Shown: positions 9,536 to 19,284, numbered from the stretch's first letter. The stretch is 64,000 bases of DNA from Lasioglossum baleicum (GCF_051020765.1 NW_027469229.1:62001-126000); one strand, 5' to 3'. Made by a program: numbers and translations. The notes: generated by a model from the letters alone, not told the origin.

Positions 9536-11062
9536 ATGCCGGTTGAACACTCGCCAAAGAGGGGGGAAAGAGATAGGGTGATGTCATGTGGGGACATATC
9601 ATTTACACAAGTAGAAGATAGCCAGGGAAGGGACAAAAACGTAGGCCAAAAGAGAAAATTGGGGGAGAAAGGAAACGAAAGTGAAGATGAATTAGAAATG
9701 GCAATAGAAGTAGAGGACGTAAATGTGGAGGTTGAAGTAGAGAAGGGAAATAGAGAGGGGAATAAAAGACAGAAAAGAGAATCGGTTGAAAGAGAAGCTC
9801 AGGGAGTAAAGAAAAGTCTAGGAGATATAAGCGGGATACTCAGAAAGTCTATGTTTCTAGCTCAGTCGATAAAAAAATACTGTAAAACAAATAGCTGTGT
9901 CAAACGCATACATACGGAAGAAGCCTGCTCGATAGTTAGCTGCTTAGAAAAGGCGTTAAAAATGTTAGACGAATCAAGTAGCCAAATAGTAGGAAAGATA
10001 GAAGAGAGGAAAATAGAAACTAAAGAGACTCAGGTTACCCCGTCATTAAAGGGCAGATCCGAAAGTAGAGTTTACGTGAGCAGAGCATGTCAATGTAGGA
10101 TATTAAGCGAGGATAAATCTAATGTAGAGCATAGAATGCCGAGGATAGAAAATAATGGAACGCCGAAGGGATTATCGCAAGGGGAGGGATGGATAAACGA
10201 AAAGGAAAAGAAAGAACTAGAGAAGAGGGAAAGAGAAGAGAGAAGAAAATCAGAGCTGGAAGAGAGAAGAAAGAAACTAGAGTTAGAAAAAAAAGAAAGA
10301 GAAGTTAGGAGAAAATTAAACCCACCCCCTCCGAGACCGGAAGCGATCTTAGTTAAAGCATCGGAAGGCAGATCGTTCGCGGATCTTTTTAAAGACTTAA
10401 AAAACAATGCTGGAGATAAAATTGGGGGGATTCAAACTGTTCGAAAATCCAGGGGAGGAGACCTTCTAATTGAACTCCAGAAAGATACCTCATGTGGGGA
10501 ATTTGAGAAGATAGTTAAAGACTCTCTGGGTTCAAATCAGCAGATTAGGAAACTAGCTAGAAGAGTAACGTACGAGATTAGGGATATAGACCCTACGCTA
10601 GGGAAAGATGAAATAAGGGAGGAATTAGCGAAGTTAGCCCAAATAAAAATAGAAGAAGTGGAGTTAAAAAGTAAAAGATACGGGTATGGTGGAACTAGTA
10701 CAATTATAGTGTCACTGCCGAAAGTAATGGAGGATAAATTGTTCGAGGACAAAAAAATTAAACTAGGCTTTACCTACTGTAGAGTAAAGGTAGCAGATAA
10801 CGTAATTAGATGCTTCAAGTGTCATGAATTCGGGCACATGACCTACACCTGCCCGGATAAACTCAAGCCAGATTTGTGTAGGAAATGCGGGAAGGTGGGG
10901 CACTCAATTAATGACTGCCAGAACGAACGTAATTGTATTATCTGTACGAGAAAGGGGGTTAATCCGGGGGAAGCTGGTCATGTGGCCGGTGCCGCGAACT
11001 GCCCGCAATTTAAAAAGTATTTGGCGCTAATTAGCGGTAGAAAAACACAAAATTCAAGTTAA
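9536..11062 (+). CDS. Element B ORF1, gag-like zinc-knuckle protein
   Basis: A 508-residue ORF1 protein, shorter than those of A and C and similar to D ORF1. The N-terminal half is acidic/basic and lysine-glutamate rich. Residues about 215-265 are a long charged helix (repeated EKKELEKREREER-type sequence), a probable coiled coil. The domain PEAILVKASEGRSFADLFKDL follows and is shared with D (TEAILVKATEKTTYADLFKKL). Three zinc knuckles lie near residues 425-490: CFKCHEFGHMTYTC, CRKCGKVGHSINDC and CIICTRKG...AGHVAGAANC. I start at the ATG at 9536; the open frame reaches back to a TTG at 9500 without another ATG. The ORF2 frame overlaps the end of this ORF. Confidence 0.9.
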   Translation: MPVEHSPKRGERDRVMSCGDISFTQVEDSQGRDKNVGQKRKLGEKGNESEDELEMAIEVEDVNVEVEVEKGNREGNKRQKRESVEREAQGVKKSLGDISGILRKSMFLAQSIKKYCKTNSCVKRIHTEEACSIVSCLEKALKMLDESSSQIVGKIEERKIETKETQVTPSLKGRSESRVYVSRACQCRILSEDKSNVEHRMPRIENNGTPKGLSQGEGWINEKEKKELEKREREERRKSELEERRKKLELEKKEREVRRKLNPPPPRPEAILVKASEGRSFADLFKDLKNNAGDKIGGIQTVRKSRGGDLLIELQKDTSCGEFEKIVKDSLGSNQQIRKLARRVTYEIRDIDPTLGKDEIREELAKLAQIKIEEVELKSKRYGYGGTSTIIVSLPKVMEDKLFEDKKIKLGFTYCRVKVADNVIRCFKCHEFGHMTYTCPDKLKPDLCRKCGKVGHSINDCQNERNCIICTRKGVNPGEAGHVAGAANCPQFKKYLALISGRKTQNSS

Positions 11063-11094
11063 AAATATTACAAATTAATTTGAATCACGCCAGA

Positions 11095-14000
11095 ATGGCG
11101 CACAATTTATTGCAACAGACAGCTCTGGAATTAGGCGCGGACATAGTTATTATTTCGGAACCATTGCGAAATCCAGGAAGTTGGGTCTATTCCAAAAACG
11201 CAAACAATGCGGCCATATGGATGACAGGGGTGAGGGGCATTAAAAATCAAGAAGACGGGAATATAGAGGAGGAAGATTTTGTTGCGGTGAGAGTAGGACG
11301 ATTGACAATAATTAGTGTCTACCTGTCGCCGAATATATCGCCGGAAAGATACGCGTTAAAATTAGAAAAACTAGAGAAAGTAATAATAAAAGAAAAGAAA
11401 GAGGGAAGAAGAATAATTGTTGGAGGGGACTTTAACGCGAAATCCCCGGCGTGGGGCTCTGAAATTCAAAGCACTAAGGGTACACTTACACTGGAAATAC
11501 TTCTGGACCAAAATATACTTCCAGTCATTCCGGTGGGAGGGCCGACCTTTGAGAGAAGGAATTCTTCCTCCAATATAGATTTCATAGCGACTTCACCCGA
11601 ATTGCAGGAAGGGGATAAACTAGTTTGCAGAGTATTAGACGCAGAATCGGCTTCGGATCACAAATACTTGTTGACCACAGTAGAAACGGCAGACGTAAGG
11701 AAATCAGAGAGCGAAAGACCATGCAAATGGAAAGTCACGGCGCAAGGAATTTTAAAACTAGAAGGGGTGTTAAATAGATTTTTGGAAGAAAGGAATCTGA
11801 CCGGAGTAGAAGTTATGAACGAGACACACATAAGTGAAATGATTCGAGGTCTACCGGAAATATGCGATGAGGCCTTTGAAAGGTCGACTAAGAGTAAACA
11901 TAAAAGTGGGAATTTTTGGTGGACGAAAGAAATTGAGGAAACTAGAAGCAAAGTCCTGAAATTAAGGAGGCAGTGGCAGAGGGCACGAAGAAAAGGAAAA
12001 ACAGACGAAGAGGATGCCATACAGTTCTTATATAAGTTAAAGAAGAAAGAGCTAAATAAACTAATTGTTAAGACAAAAGAAAAGTCGTGGACCGATCTTT
12101 GTGATTCGATTGACGGAGATATTTGGGGCAAGCCGTATAAAGTGGTCTTGAACAGAGTGAAGGGGGTGACTCCTCCACCCGCACTTTCGTCCGAATTTGC
12201 GAACAATATTCTGATTTCGTTATTTCCACAGGAACAAAATGATACGGATACCAACCCTGAAGCAGACACAAGAGGGCACAACAGGGGCAGGGAATCAGAA
12301 AATAGCGAGCAAAACTCATTGAAGGTCACAAGCGAGGAGATATTGAAGGCCGGAAAACAACTAAAAGCAGGAAAAGCGGCTGGACCTGATGGAATACCAC
12401 CTGAGGCCATCAAGGCAATGGTCACTCTTAGGCCGGACATATTTGCGGCCTTGTTCAGTGGAGTGCTGAAGAACGGAATCATACCGGTCCAGTGGAAGAG
12501 GGCGAGAACGATCTTGCTTCGAAAACAAGGTAGGGACCCTGCTACTCCCTCGGCTTACCGTCCCATTTGTATTATAGATGCGGCCGCCAAGCTCCTGGAG
12601 TACGTCCTTAAAAGCAGAATGCTAGATGCCCTTGGAGAAGTGCCCTTTAGACCAGAGCAATATGGTTTCTGCAAAGGCAGATCAACGATTCATGCCATGG
12701 ACTACGTGAAAAGGAAGATGGAAGAAGCAACGAAGCATTTCAGGTATGCAGCGATAGCTACGCTGGATGTTAAAAATGCCTTCAACACCCTGAGTTGGGA
12801 GAAAATCGTAGAAGAAATGCAGGAAAGAAAGATGCCAGAATACTTAATTAAAATAACTAAGGACTACTTCAGGGGCAGGGTGGTTACATACCAAACTACC
12901 GAAGAGCAGGTAAGGACGGTTATGCGGAAGGGGGTACCGCAGGGTTCTGTTTTAGGTCCTCTGTACTGGAACCTGGTTTACGACAGCCTACTGAGAAGGA
13001 AAATGCCCAGGCTGAGCACAATTAGAGCATTCGCGGACGATATAATAATTATAGCGCAAGATTTCGTTCTACATAAGATGAAGACCAAATTGGAGAACAT
13101 CATCAAGGATGTGAGGAGTTGGATGGAAACAGCTGGCCTGGCCCTTGCGGAAGAGAAAACGGAAGTAATGATGACAAGTAGGAGAAAGTTACCTGAAGGC
13201 TTCTGTTTTAGGGTTGGATCCACAGATATAATTCCAACAAAATCGCTGAAGTACCTGGGAGTAACCTTTGACAATCAAAAGATGTTTGTAAGACACATGG
13301 AATTGGTTACCAATAAGGCCATTAAGGTAATGTCGGCACTTAGCAGTCTTATGAAAAACAAGATGAAGACATCTCAGGCAGCAAGGAGACTTTATTATCT
13401 TACAACAGAATCGATAGTTCTGTACGGGGCGCCAATATGGAGCGAAGCTGCAAGTAGAGTTTTTAACACGAATGCGCTAAGAAGGACTCAAAGGATGGGC
13501 TTGGCAAGAGTAGCCTCAGCATATAAAACGGTCCCGGTAGAAACCCTCTGTGTGCTGACCGGTATTCCCCCGTGGGATGTAAAGACAGAAGAGAGAAACA
13601 TTCTTTTCCAGTGGGAAAATCTACTGTTTGATTTTCAGCACAAGCCGACACCAGAAGAGAGAGAGCCATCGACAGCAAGGAGAGTGCAGACTCAGGAAAG
13701 AGACGTAGGAGACGATGAGGAAGCGGCTACTAGAGTAAGGGAAGCATTCCCTGATTTTGAATTCGTGAGAGAGTCAACTAGAAATCTAGGAGAGGAAGGA
13801 GAGAGAAGAAAAATGAAGATGGATTTGAGGACAGCAGTCAAGGAAAGGACGTTGGAGAGATGGCAAGCTAAGTGGGATAGTGTCACAGTCGGAAGGGTGA
13901 CCTACCAGTTCATACCGCAGATCAGCGAATGGATTGCAAGGAAACATGGCGATCTGGACTTTTATATGACGCAAGCCCTGACGGGGCATGGTGTTTTTAA

Positions 14001-14313
14001 TAGTTTTAGGTGCAGAATCGGGAAGGCGTCCAGCGCAGCTTGCTGGTACCATCCAGACGTCGATGACGACCCTGAACATACGTTCACCAAGTGCGAGCAA
14101 TGGGGAGAGGAGAGGAGCACTCTGTTGGAAAATCTCGAACTAGAGGGAAGGGAACTTTCCATGAGAACAATTGTAGTGGAAATGATAAGTTCAGAAACCA
14201 AATGGAAGGCGGCAAAAGTCTTCTTCAAGGCAGTTCTAACGAAGAAAGAAGAGGAAGAAAGGAGAAGAGAGAAAAGAGAAGGAATAGTAGAGGAGAACAG
14301 CACTAGAAGTTAA
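11095..14313 (+). CDS. Element B ORF2, APE endonuclease-reverse transcriptase
   Basis: About 1072 residues from the first ATG. The frame is open from 11041 (upstream stop TAG at 11038), and the conserved endonuclease start LKILQINLNHARM lies before that ATG, so the true N-terminus must arise without an AUG: by a -1 shift from ORF1 (the frames overlap at 11041-11062) or by non-AUG reinitiation. The endonuclease has GGDFNAKSPAWGS and ASDHKYL. The reverse transcriptase has ATLDVKNAFNTLSW, GVPQGSVLGPLYW and FADD instead of YADD. The C-terminal finger reads CWYH...PEHTFTKC, with His in place of the second Cys, as in D. No frame-breaking lesion is seen. Confidence 0.92.
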   Translation: MAHNLLQQTALELGADIVIISEPLRNPGSWVYSKNANNAAIWMTGVRGIKNQEDGNIEEEDFVAVRVGRLTIISVYLSPNISPERYALKLEKLEKVIIKEKKEGRRIIVGGDFNAKSPAWGSEIQSTKGTLTLEILLDQNILPVIPVGGPTFERRNSSSNIDFIATSPELQEGDKLVCRVLDAESASDHKYLLTTVETADVRKSESERPCKWKVTAQGILKLEGVLNRFLEERNLTGVEVMNETHISEMIRGLPEICDEAFERSTKSKHKSGNFWWTKEIEETRSKVLKLRRQWQRARRKGKTDEEDAIQFLYKLKKKELNKLIVKTKEKSWTDLCDSIDGDIWGKPYKVVLNRVKGVTPPPALSSEFANNILISLFPQEQNDTDTNPEADTRGHNRGRESENSEQNSLKVTSEEILKAGKQLKAGKAAGPDGIPPEAIKAMVTLRPDIFAALFSGVLKNGIIPVQWKRARTILLRKQGRDPATPSAYRPICIIDAAAKLLEYVLKSRMLDALGEVPFRPEQYGFCKGRSTIHAMDYVKRKMEEATKHFRYAAIATLDVKNAFNTLSWEKIVEEMQERKMPEYLIKITKDYFRGRVVTYQTTEEQVRTVMRKGVPQGSVLGPLYWNLVYDSLLRRKMPRLSTIRAFADDIIIIAQDFVLHKMKTKLENIIKDVRSWMETAGLALAEEKTEVMMTSRRKLPEGFCFRVGSTDIIPTKSLKYLGVTFDNQKMFVRHMELVTNKAIKVMSALSSLMKNKMKTSQAARRLYYLTTESIVLYGAPIWSEAASRVFNTNALRRTQRMGLARVASAYKTVPVETLCVLTGIPPWDVKTEERNILFQWENLLFDFQHKPTPEEREPSTARRVQTQERDVGDDEEAATRVREAFPDFEFVRESTRNLGEEGERRKMKMDLRTAVKERTLERWQAKWDSVTVGRVTYQFIPQISEWIARKHGDLDFYMTQALTGHGVFNSFRCRIGKASSAACWYHPDVDDDPEHTFTKCEQWGEERSTLLENLELEGRELSMRTIVVEMISSETKWKAAKVFFKAVLTKKEEEERRREKREGIVEENSTRS

Positions 14314-14772
14314 GTTTTTTATTTAATTGCGTATGATTTAGTAATTAGGAAGTAGTTGTGAGCAAGGAAAGGCGCGGCTCTAAATCCTTTGAATGTTTCC
14401 AGCTGCCCTGGATGAAGGAGAGAGCGGAGGGGTTCTGGTTTTAACAACGAAGGAAGAAGGCGAACTTGGTCTACCCTGTGGAAAGCTACATAAGCGGGTC
14501 CAGGAAGGCTAGGGGAGCAGACACCCGACGAAGTATAACACGGCTCTACAACAACAGGAGACCAACCCCGACGCTCTCACTGAAATCTGGGACAGCAGGC
14601 GGAAGGATAAGGGTAGGAGAGAAAAGCGTGAATAATGAAAGAATTAATATAAGGTACAAGCGTTTAGATTGCGAAGGTTGGATTGTGAAAGTAGGAAATA
14701 GGAAGGATCTAGATATAGAATACTATAAGGAGTTTAAAACTAAAGTAGGAATATAATTAAAAGCAGTCTCAC

Positions 14773-17149
14773 CTCTAAATATAAGTCTTTATTAAGATAA
14801 GTTAGTTACAAGTTTAAGACTATAGTGAATAAAGTAGAAGATAATAGTAGCAAAAAAATACCATTAAAGAAATATTATGTTAAGTATACAGTGATAGTCG
14901 TGTTACGAGATGGCGAATCATAATATGAATAATCCAAGAAGATGAAACAGAATAGTCAAGTAGCTGAAACAGAAATTAGCAAGCTATTAGAATAAGAAAC
15001 GTAAAGAAATAATGTAGAAGTGAATAGTTACGTTTGAAAATAATAGAATATTAGAAAGAATTAAATAGAGTTAAATCTTACCTAGAAGAAACAAAGTAGT
15101 CATCCCATTGTATAAAGAACGATCAAGGGAGTTTCATAACCGCAGAACGGACCTGAAAAGAAAAAAAAAAAAAATAGAAAGAAAAAGGGAAACATTAAAT
15201 AGCGAAGAGATTTAGTAGAATATATTAGAGACGACAACTTACCTTTAGTGAAGAATATATTGACTATAAATAAACTTAAGTTATAATTTAAAATGGGACT
15301 GCCTCCCCCCCAAGAGAAATACATTTCTTCCAGCGGCTAGGAAGCTGATTGATCCCACGCTCGTAAAATAATCGAGATCGTGAATTAACGAAAGCGAGGA
15401 AATGACGCTGTATTTCTTCGTGAACTATGGCTCCCTTATTACGGGTTTTCATGTAGAGATCAAAGCGCCGGAACAACCAGAAATCAGTGGGTGATAAATC
15501 GGGTGAACGGGATGGATGGGGAACTTGTACAACGTTATGCTCCCTATACCACATCCGACTGTAGGAGGAAACATGGGGTGGACACGAGTCCTGAAGTAGG
15601 AGAGGGGGAGGACAGCGGGGATATAGAGCCATGTAGGATAGTAATGCATCCTCGAAGAGCTCCACATGTAGAGTGCTGGTTAGTACTTCTTCAGGTTTAA
15701 AGAAGCGACAGAGCAGAATTCCACCACTGCACCACCAAACGCTGACCTGTACCCGTAAAGGGGCGGGCTGCGAAGATTTAGGGAAGCTAACCCGTTTGGC
15801 ACTAGGGGACCAATATGCAGGGGACCCCTGTTCATAGATTAACCATCGCTCATCACAGGTGATGATGCGGTTCAAAAAATTAGGATTCTTGGCATTCAGA
15901 GCTAAGAGACCTTTACAAATCTTTATCCGCTCAGTACGATTCTCAAGGGATGGTTGAAGACGATACCCGTGAGACCGTCGTTTCTTGTAATTGAGCTCCT
16001 TCAATCGAGTCTGAATAGTTGTGCGTCCCACTCCAAAAATTCGGGAGAGCTCTCGAAGTCCAATTTGGGGCGTCTGGGAAATGATGGACTCCAAAAATTC
16101 CACATCAAGATGTGTGATGCGAGGCCGCCCACTTCGGGGACTGTCGACCATTGTAACACGACCTTGCTCAAACTGTTTGTACAATTTATAAACCATGGAG
16201 GAGGATAGGATTGGACCGTATCCAGCGACGATCCGCTTATACGCGTCAATGGGTCGTTGGCCAGATACATATTCCAGGTGGACCATGATTCGAACACGCT
16301 CGTGGGAGAATTCCCCGAGCAAATCTTGTGGTGTCCCGCGACGTCCGGATTTTGGTCCGGACTTGGAACTAGAAGGTCGTTGAGACATTGTCTTAAGCCA
16401 AAAAAAACTGAAATGAGGAAGGATTATTAGTATATGAGAATGAGGGAAGTCTAAACGGAGGGAGACATTAAAATACGTACCTAGTTTAGAAGTGTCAATT
16501 GAAGAATGTGGTGTAGCTGGTGGAACTTTGTAACGTTATAACTGTGCAACGTTGTAGCTTCTGAGGCATGGTCCGAGGCAATTTATATTAAAAAATGTTA
16601 GTTTTCACTCAGCGTTTAGATTAGAAGAATCAGGATATACTTACGAAAGAGAGGCTTTACGATGTTTGGTAGACCCGGAAAACCGTTATGACGGGTAATA
16701 AATCTAGAAAAGAGAAAATAAGATTAGACTAAATTTCATATAAGCGAAGTCTGTTAGAGTTAGGAAAATTATAAACATAAGTTACCTGTTGCGCGTGCGG
16801 AGCTGATTAGTGGGAAATTCGGCGGAGTCAGCGGAAACACCACAGCTAATAGCTTAGCTGTCAATAGTGAAAGGAGTGTGAGTCAGTAAATAAACATGCA
16901 AGATTGAGGTTAGAATCACAGGCGTCTGCAGATAATAATAAAGAATAGCAAAAATACCTGGATGATGCCGGCAGGATAATCGGATGAGAAAGGGGCGATA
17001 AAGATTTACGCCAAACTGGAAAAAAGAGCAGTATAAATTAACAATAAAACAATAAAGTAACAATATAAGAGAAAATTAGAACTCACCGAACGCGGATCTG
17101 GAACTGTCTGCGCGCGCAGCCTAGGGTTTGATGACGTAAATAATTAAAT
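14773..17149 (-). other. Antisense spliced transcription unit containing a mariner transposase exon
   Basis: On the - strand, strong splice signals alternate regularly. Predicted exons in transcript order are 17087-17149, 16958-17015, 16786-16857, 16645-16703, 16481-16560, 15243-16407 (the transposase), 15082-15152 and, least sure, 14773-14963. Acceptors have pyrimidine tracts (CTGCTCTTTTTTCCAG, TATTTCCTCTTGCAG, CTCTTTTCTAG, and one with a run of T before CTTTTCAG). Donors are GTAAGT, GTAAGA, GTGAGT, GTACGT, GTAACT and GTATTT. Introns would be 71-118 bases, normal for insects. All three frames meet stops by the second small exon, so the leading exons look like 5' UTR. The promoter and 3' end were not identified. 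Confidence 0.55.
15288..16388 (-). CDS. mariner (DD34D) transposase
   Basis: A 366-residue mariner-family transposase, which cuts and pastes DNA at TA sites. Residues about 28-90 hold the first helix-turn-helix, ending in the SPRSGRPR linker, and residues 91-140 the second. The catalytic triad is intact: D179 in TCDERW, D267 in LQDSCPPH and D302 in SPDLSPTDF, with 34 residues between the last two. The length is near the family norm of about 350 and the frame is unbroken. I found no terminal inverted repeats. Instead the ORF fits inside one predicted exon (15243-16407), with a splice acceptor 19 bases before the ATG. It may be a captured or domesticated transposase, or a mariner copy whose ends decayed. 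Confidence 0.9.
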   Translation of the reverse strand: MSQRPSSSKSGPKSGRRGTPQDLLGEFSHERVRIMVHLEYVSGQRPIDAYKRIVAGYGPILSSSMVYKLYKQFEQGRVTMVDSPRSGRPRITHLDVEFLESIISQTPQIGLRELSRIFGVGRTTIQTRLKELNYKKRRSHGYRLQPSLENRTERIKICKGLLALNAKNPNFLNRIITCDERWLIYEQGSPAYWSPSAKRVSFPKSSQPAPLRVQVSVWWCSGGILLCRFFKPEEVLTSTLHVELFEDALLSYMALYPRCPPPLLLQDSCPPHVSSYSRMWYREHNVVQVPHPSRSPDLSPTDFWLFRRFDLYMKTRNKGAIVHEEIQRHFLAFVNSRSRLFYERGINQLPSRWKKCISLGGEAVPF

Positions 17150-18324
17150 CTGCAAGAGGAAATAGTTACTATTATTTTAGTATGAAAGACAGGACTAATA
17201 GTTAAAACAAGAAAGTGTAGGACTATCTATCTAGGTGCTAGGATGTAGAATACGTTATCCCGTTGATTAGGGAAAGCTAAAGAGATCTGCGAGAATATGT
17301 GCGAATAACGCCTGGTTAACGGCAACCCGAGTACCCTTTTTAGTTACGGAAGGTAACAGTATGTAAGGAACTCGGAAAGCTAAAAAGTTTATATAGAGTG
17401 GTTAACAGCGTTTTAATGTAGAACGAGGGGATATGTAAACGGGGAACGAGCCCGAGCATGATTCAAGGTTGCACGACAGAAAAGTTATCCAAAAGATACG
17501 AATGTGGAATTAAGATTGAGTTAAATGTTAAATTGTATGCATTATTACAAATTAAAATAAGTAGAGAATCAAGGTATAAACTTGTCTAGACTCAGGCTCG
17601 AGTCCGTTCTCCCGTACCTTAAGCTATATTAGCGCTATATCAATATTAACAATAACGATATTAACAATAAGTAACTACTGCGTAAAATAGAAAGCGGAGT
17701 AATTGTGAAGAGAGAAGATACTTTAGGAAAAAGGAAAAAGAAAAAAGAAAGACTAATTCTGCGTTTTCAGTTGCGTTTGATAAAATAAAAATAAAATAAA
17801 AACGATCGAGGGAAATAGCGATAAGACAGAAAGTAAGAAGGGAGTGAACACTCTATGAAAGCGCGCGATCCAGCAAAAAGTACAGGTTGGCTTAATTATG
17901 AACCAGCTGTGAACGTGGCGTGTCTCTCGCAGAAAAATATCCTGTGACAAATAAAGATCGCTAATAGAGTCAGTTAGATCATAAAAAAAAAAATTAGAGC
18001 TGGTTTCTTCAGAAGGAAAGGAGAAACGAATAGATATGGTAAATAACATAACTTCTTTGAAATATAACGGATAGCAAATTTCAAAATCGAGGAAGACTAT
18101 GCGAGGACACGTTCGCGTGGGTTCGATATTACTCCCCTCAGGAGTGTTTGTATTTTTCTTAGCCTAGCAGATAGAGAGGTCAGAAGAAATACCGTGTAAA
18201 CGTTGGATGTCTGTAGGGGTCGAGGTGACTCCTACGGCCCCGTGGACAAGGAATTGCCGAATAACCAACAGGAGAGGGGGATAAAGACAGAGGCTAACCA
18301 AATTACAATACCGAGTCGATCCTC

Positions 18325-19233
18325 AGTCCGTCAAGTGGAGTAGCACGAGTCGGTAGTTTGTTGAAAGGGTCAAGAGCAAGTATTGCTAAACAGTAGAAAG
18401 GGGATAGTGTATGCCCGCGAGATTCTCTCGTGAAGTATACGCCGGTGCCGCGAAAGACGATAGAAGGGGTACTTGTTGTGCGGATCTCGACCCGAAAGTT
18501 CGTGTAGAGAGGGCTAGAAATAGTGTGGGATTTTCTCCACGGACTTTCGGTTTGGGGAGTGGCCCACAAGTTTCCGGTATATTCAGATTGATCGAGAATT
18601 TCGCGAATATAATAACGGGGCGAACCGCATTCCAGTGAAGGATCGACGGGCTACCGGAATAGTTTTCGAAAAGCGAAAAAAAAAATTTGGAAAAACTTTC
18701 CGAACAAAGACTTGTCTTTGGCCCGAAAGTTCGTGTGGAGCGGGACGAAGGTTAAGTGCAAGAAAATAGGGTGCTACCGTCGAGATCGCGAGTTACGAAG
18801 GTTCGTGAAAGTATTAAGAGTGGTTGGGTTACGAGGGGATAGAAATTAGGTTCCGGCCGAAATTTCCGGACTCGTAGTCCGACGGCAAAAACTCGCGCCG
18901 TAAATTTCCGGACTCGGAGTCCGACGGCAAAAGCTCGCGCCGTAAATTTCCGGACTCGGGAGTTAGTGTGTGACGGCTAGGAAAAAATTGTCGGGCGGAA
19001 AGTTCTGGACTGTTCGCACGGATTCCATACGGGGAAAGTCCAGGGATTTTGTACGCGGCGAGGATTGAGGTAACACCTTCGAAAGGAAGTGAGGTGAGAC
19101 TGCCGAATAGATTTAACTGCGGGCGTTTAGGTATAATTTTTATAGGTTATTAGTAGTATTAGGAAATATTTGTAATGTAGTTGTAATAGTTAATAATTTA
19201 GTACCTAAGAATAAAGGAGGAAATTACATTAAA
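18325..19233 (+). repeat. Right U terminal repeat of element B
   Basis: A second copy of the 909-bp leader, joined to the 3' region on its left and to poly(A) on its right. It holds no ORF1. Its right end matches the left copy up to ATTAAA, after which the left copy continues ATTCAG and this one becomes poly(A). Confidence 0.9.
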
Positions 19234-19245
19234 AAAAAAAAAAAA
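19210..19245 (+). terminator. Poly(A) signal and tail ending element B
   Basis: AATAAA at 19210-19215, 15 bases, then a run of 15 A (19231-19245) directly before GGCTA repeats. This spacing is typical of a cleavage and polyadenylation site, so the inserted RNA ended inside U. Confidence 0.8.
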
Positions 19246-19284
19246 GGCTAGGCTAGGCTAGGCTAGGCTAGGTTAGGTTAGGTT
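19246..19284 (+). repeat. TAGGC/TTAGG telomeric tract between B and C
   Basis: Five GGCTA units followed by GGTTA units, ending GGTT before element C. With the tract at 8519-8558 it forms one variant block split by B. Confidence 0.92.

Larger units (their letters stand above)
14314..18324 (+). other. Element B 3' region (4 kb, noncoding on + strand)
   Basis: An unusually long AT-rich 3' region for an R1-clade element. It carries no supported + strand gene. A 96-codon frame at 14466-14756 starts at TTG and resembles nothing I know. Its - strand holds an apparent multi-exon unit at about 14773-17149. The part 17150-18324 shows no gene; a possible hairpin (GTAGG...CCTAC) lies near 18211-18235. 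Confidence 0.6.
8559..19245 (+). mobile_element. Element B: non-LTR element with terminal direct repeats
   Basis: Starts after GGCTT and ends in 15 A followed by GGCTAGG. A 909-bp segment (U) occurs at both ends, at 8559-9467 and 18325-19233 (spacing 9766), with no difference noticed by eye. Between the copies lie ORF1, ORF2 and a 4-kb 3' region holding an antisense spliced unit with a mariner transposase. The reverse transcriptase and target site are those of a telomeric R1-clade element, but the terminal redundancy is LTR-like. The simplest reading is a transcript that began at U in one unit of a tandem array, read through, and was polyadenylated at the AATAAA in the U of the next unit. Confidence 0.8.

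Noticed and set aside
11038..11062. Classic -1 programmed frameshift signal at the B ORF1/ORF2 overlap
   Set aside because: No heptamer in the form X XXY YYZ is in frame, so this mechanism is left open only as one option.
14466..14756. 96-codon frame after B ORF2
   Set aside because: It starts at TTG, has no recognisable domain, and lies in a noncoding 3' region.
15060..16500. A complete mariner insertion with inverted repeats
   Set aside because: I compared the flanks by eye and found no matching terminal inverted repeats or TA duplications at plausible distances.
8559..19233. Element B as an LTR retrotransposon or solo LTRs
   Set aside because: No protease, integrase or RNase H, and no TG...CA ends or primer-binding site. 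The APE endonuclease, R1-type reverse transcriptase and poly(A) tail at a telomere repeat make it a non-LTR element with redundant ends.
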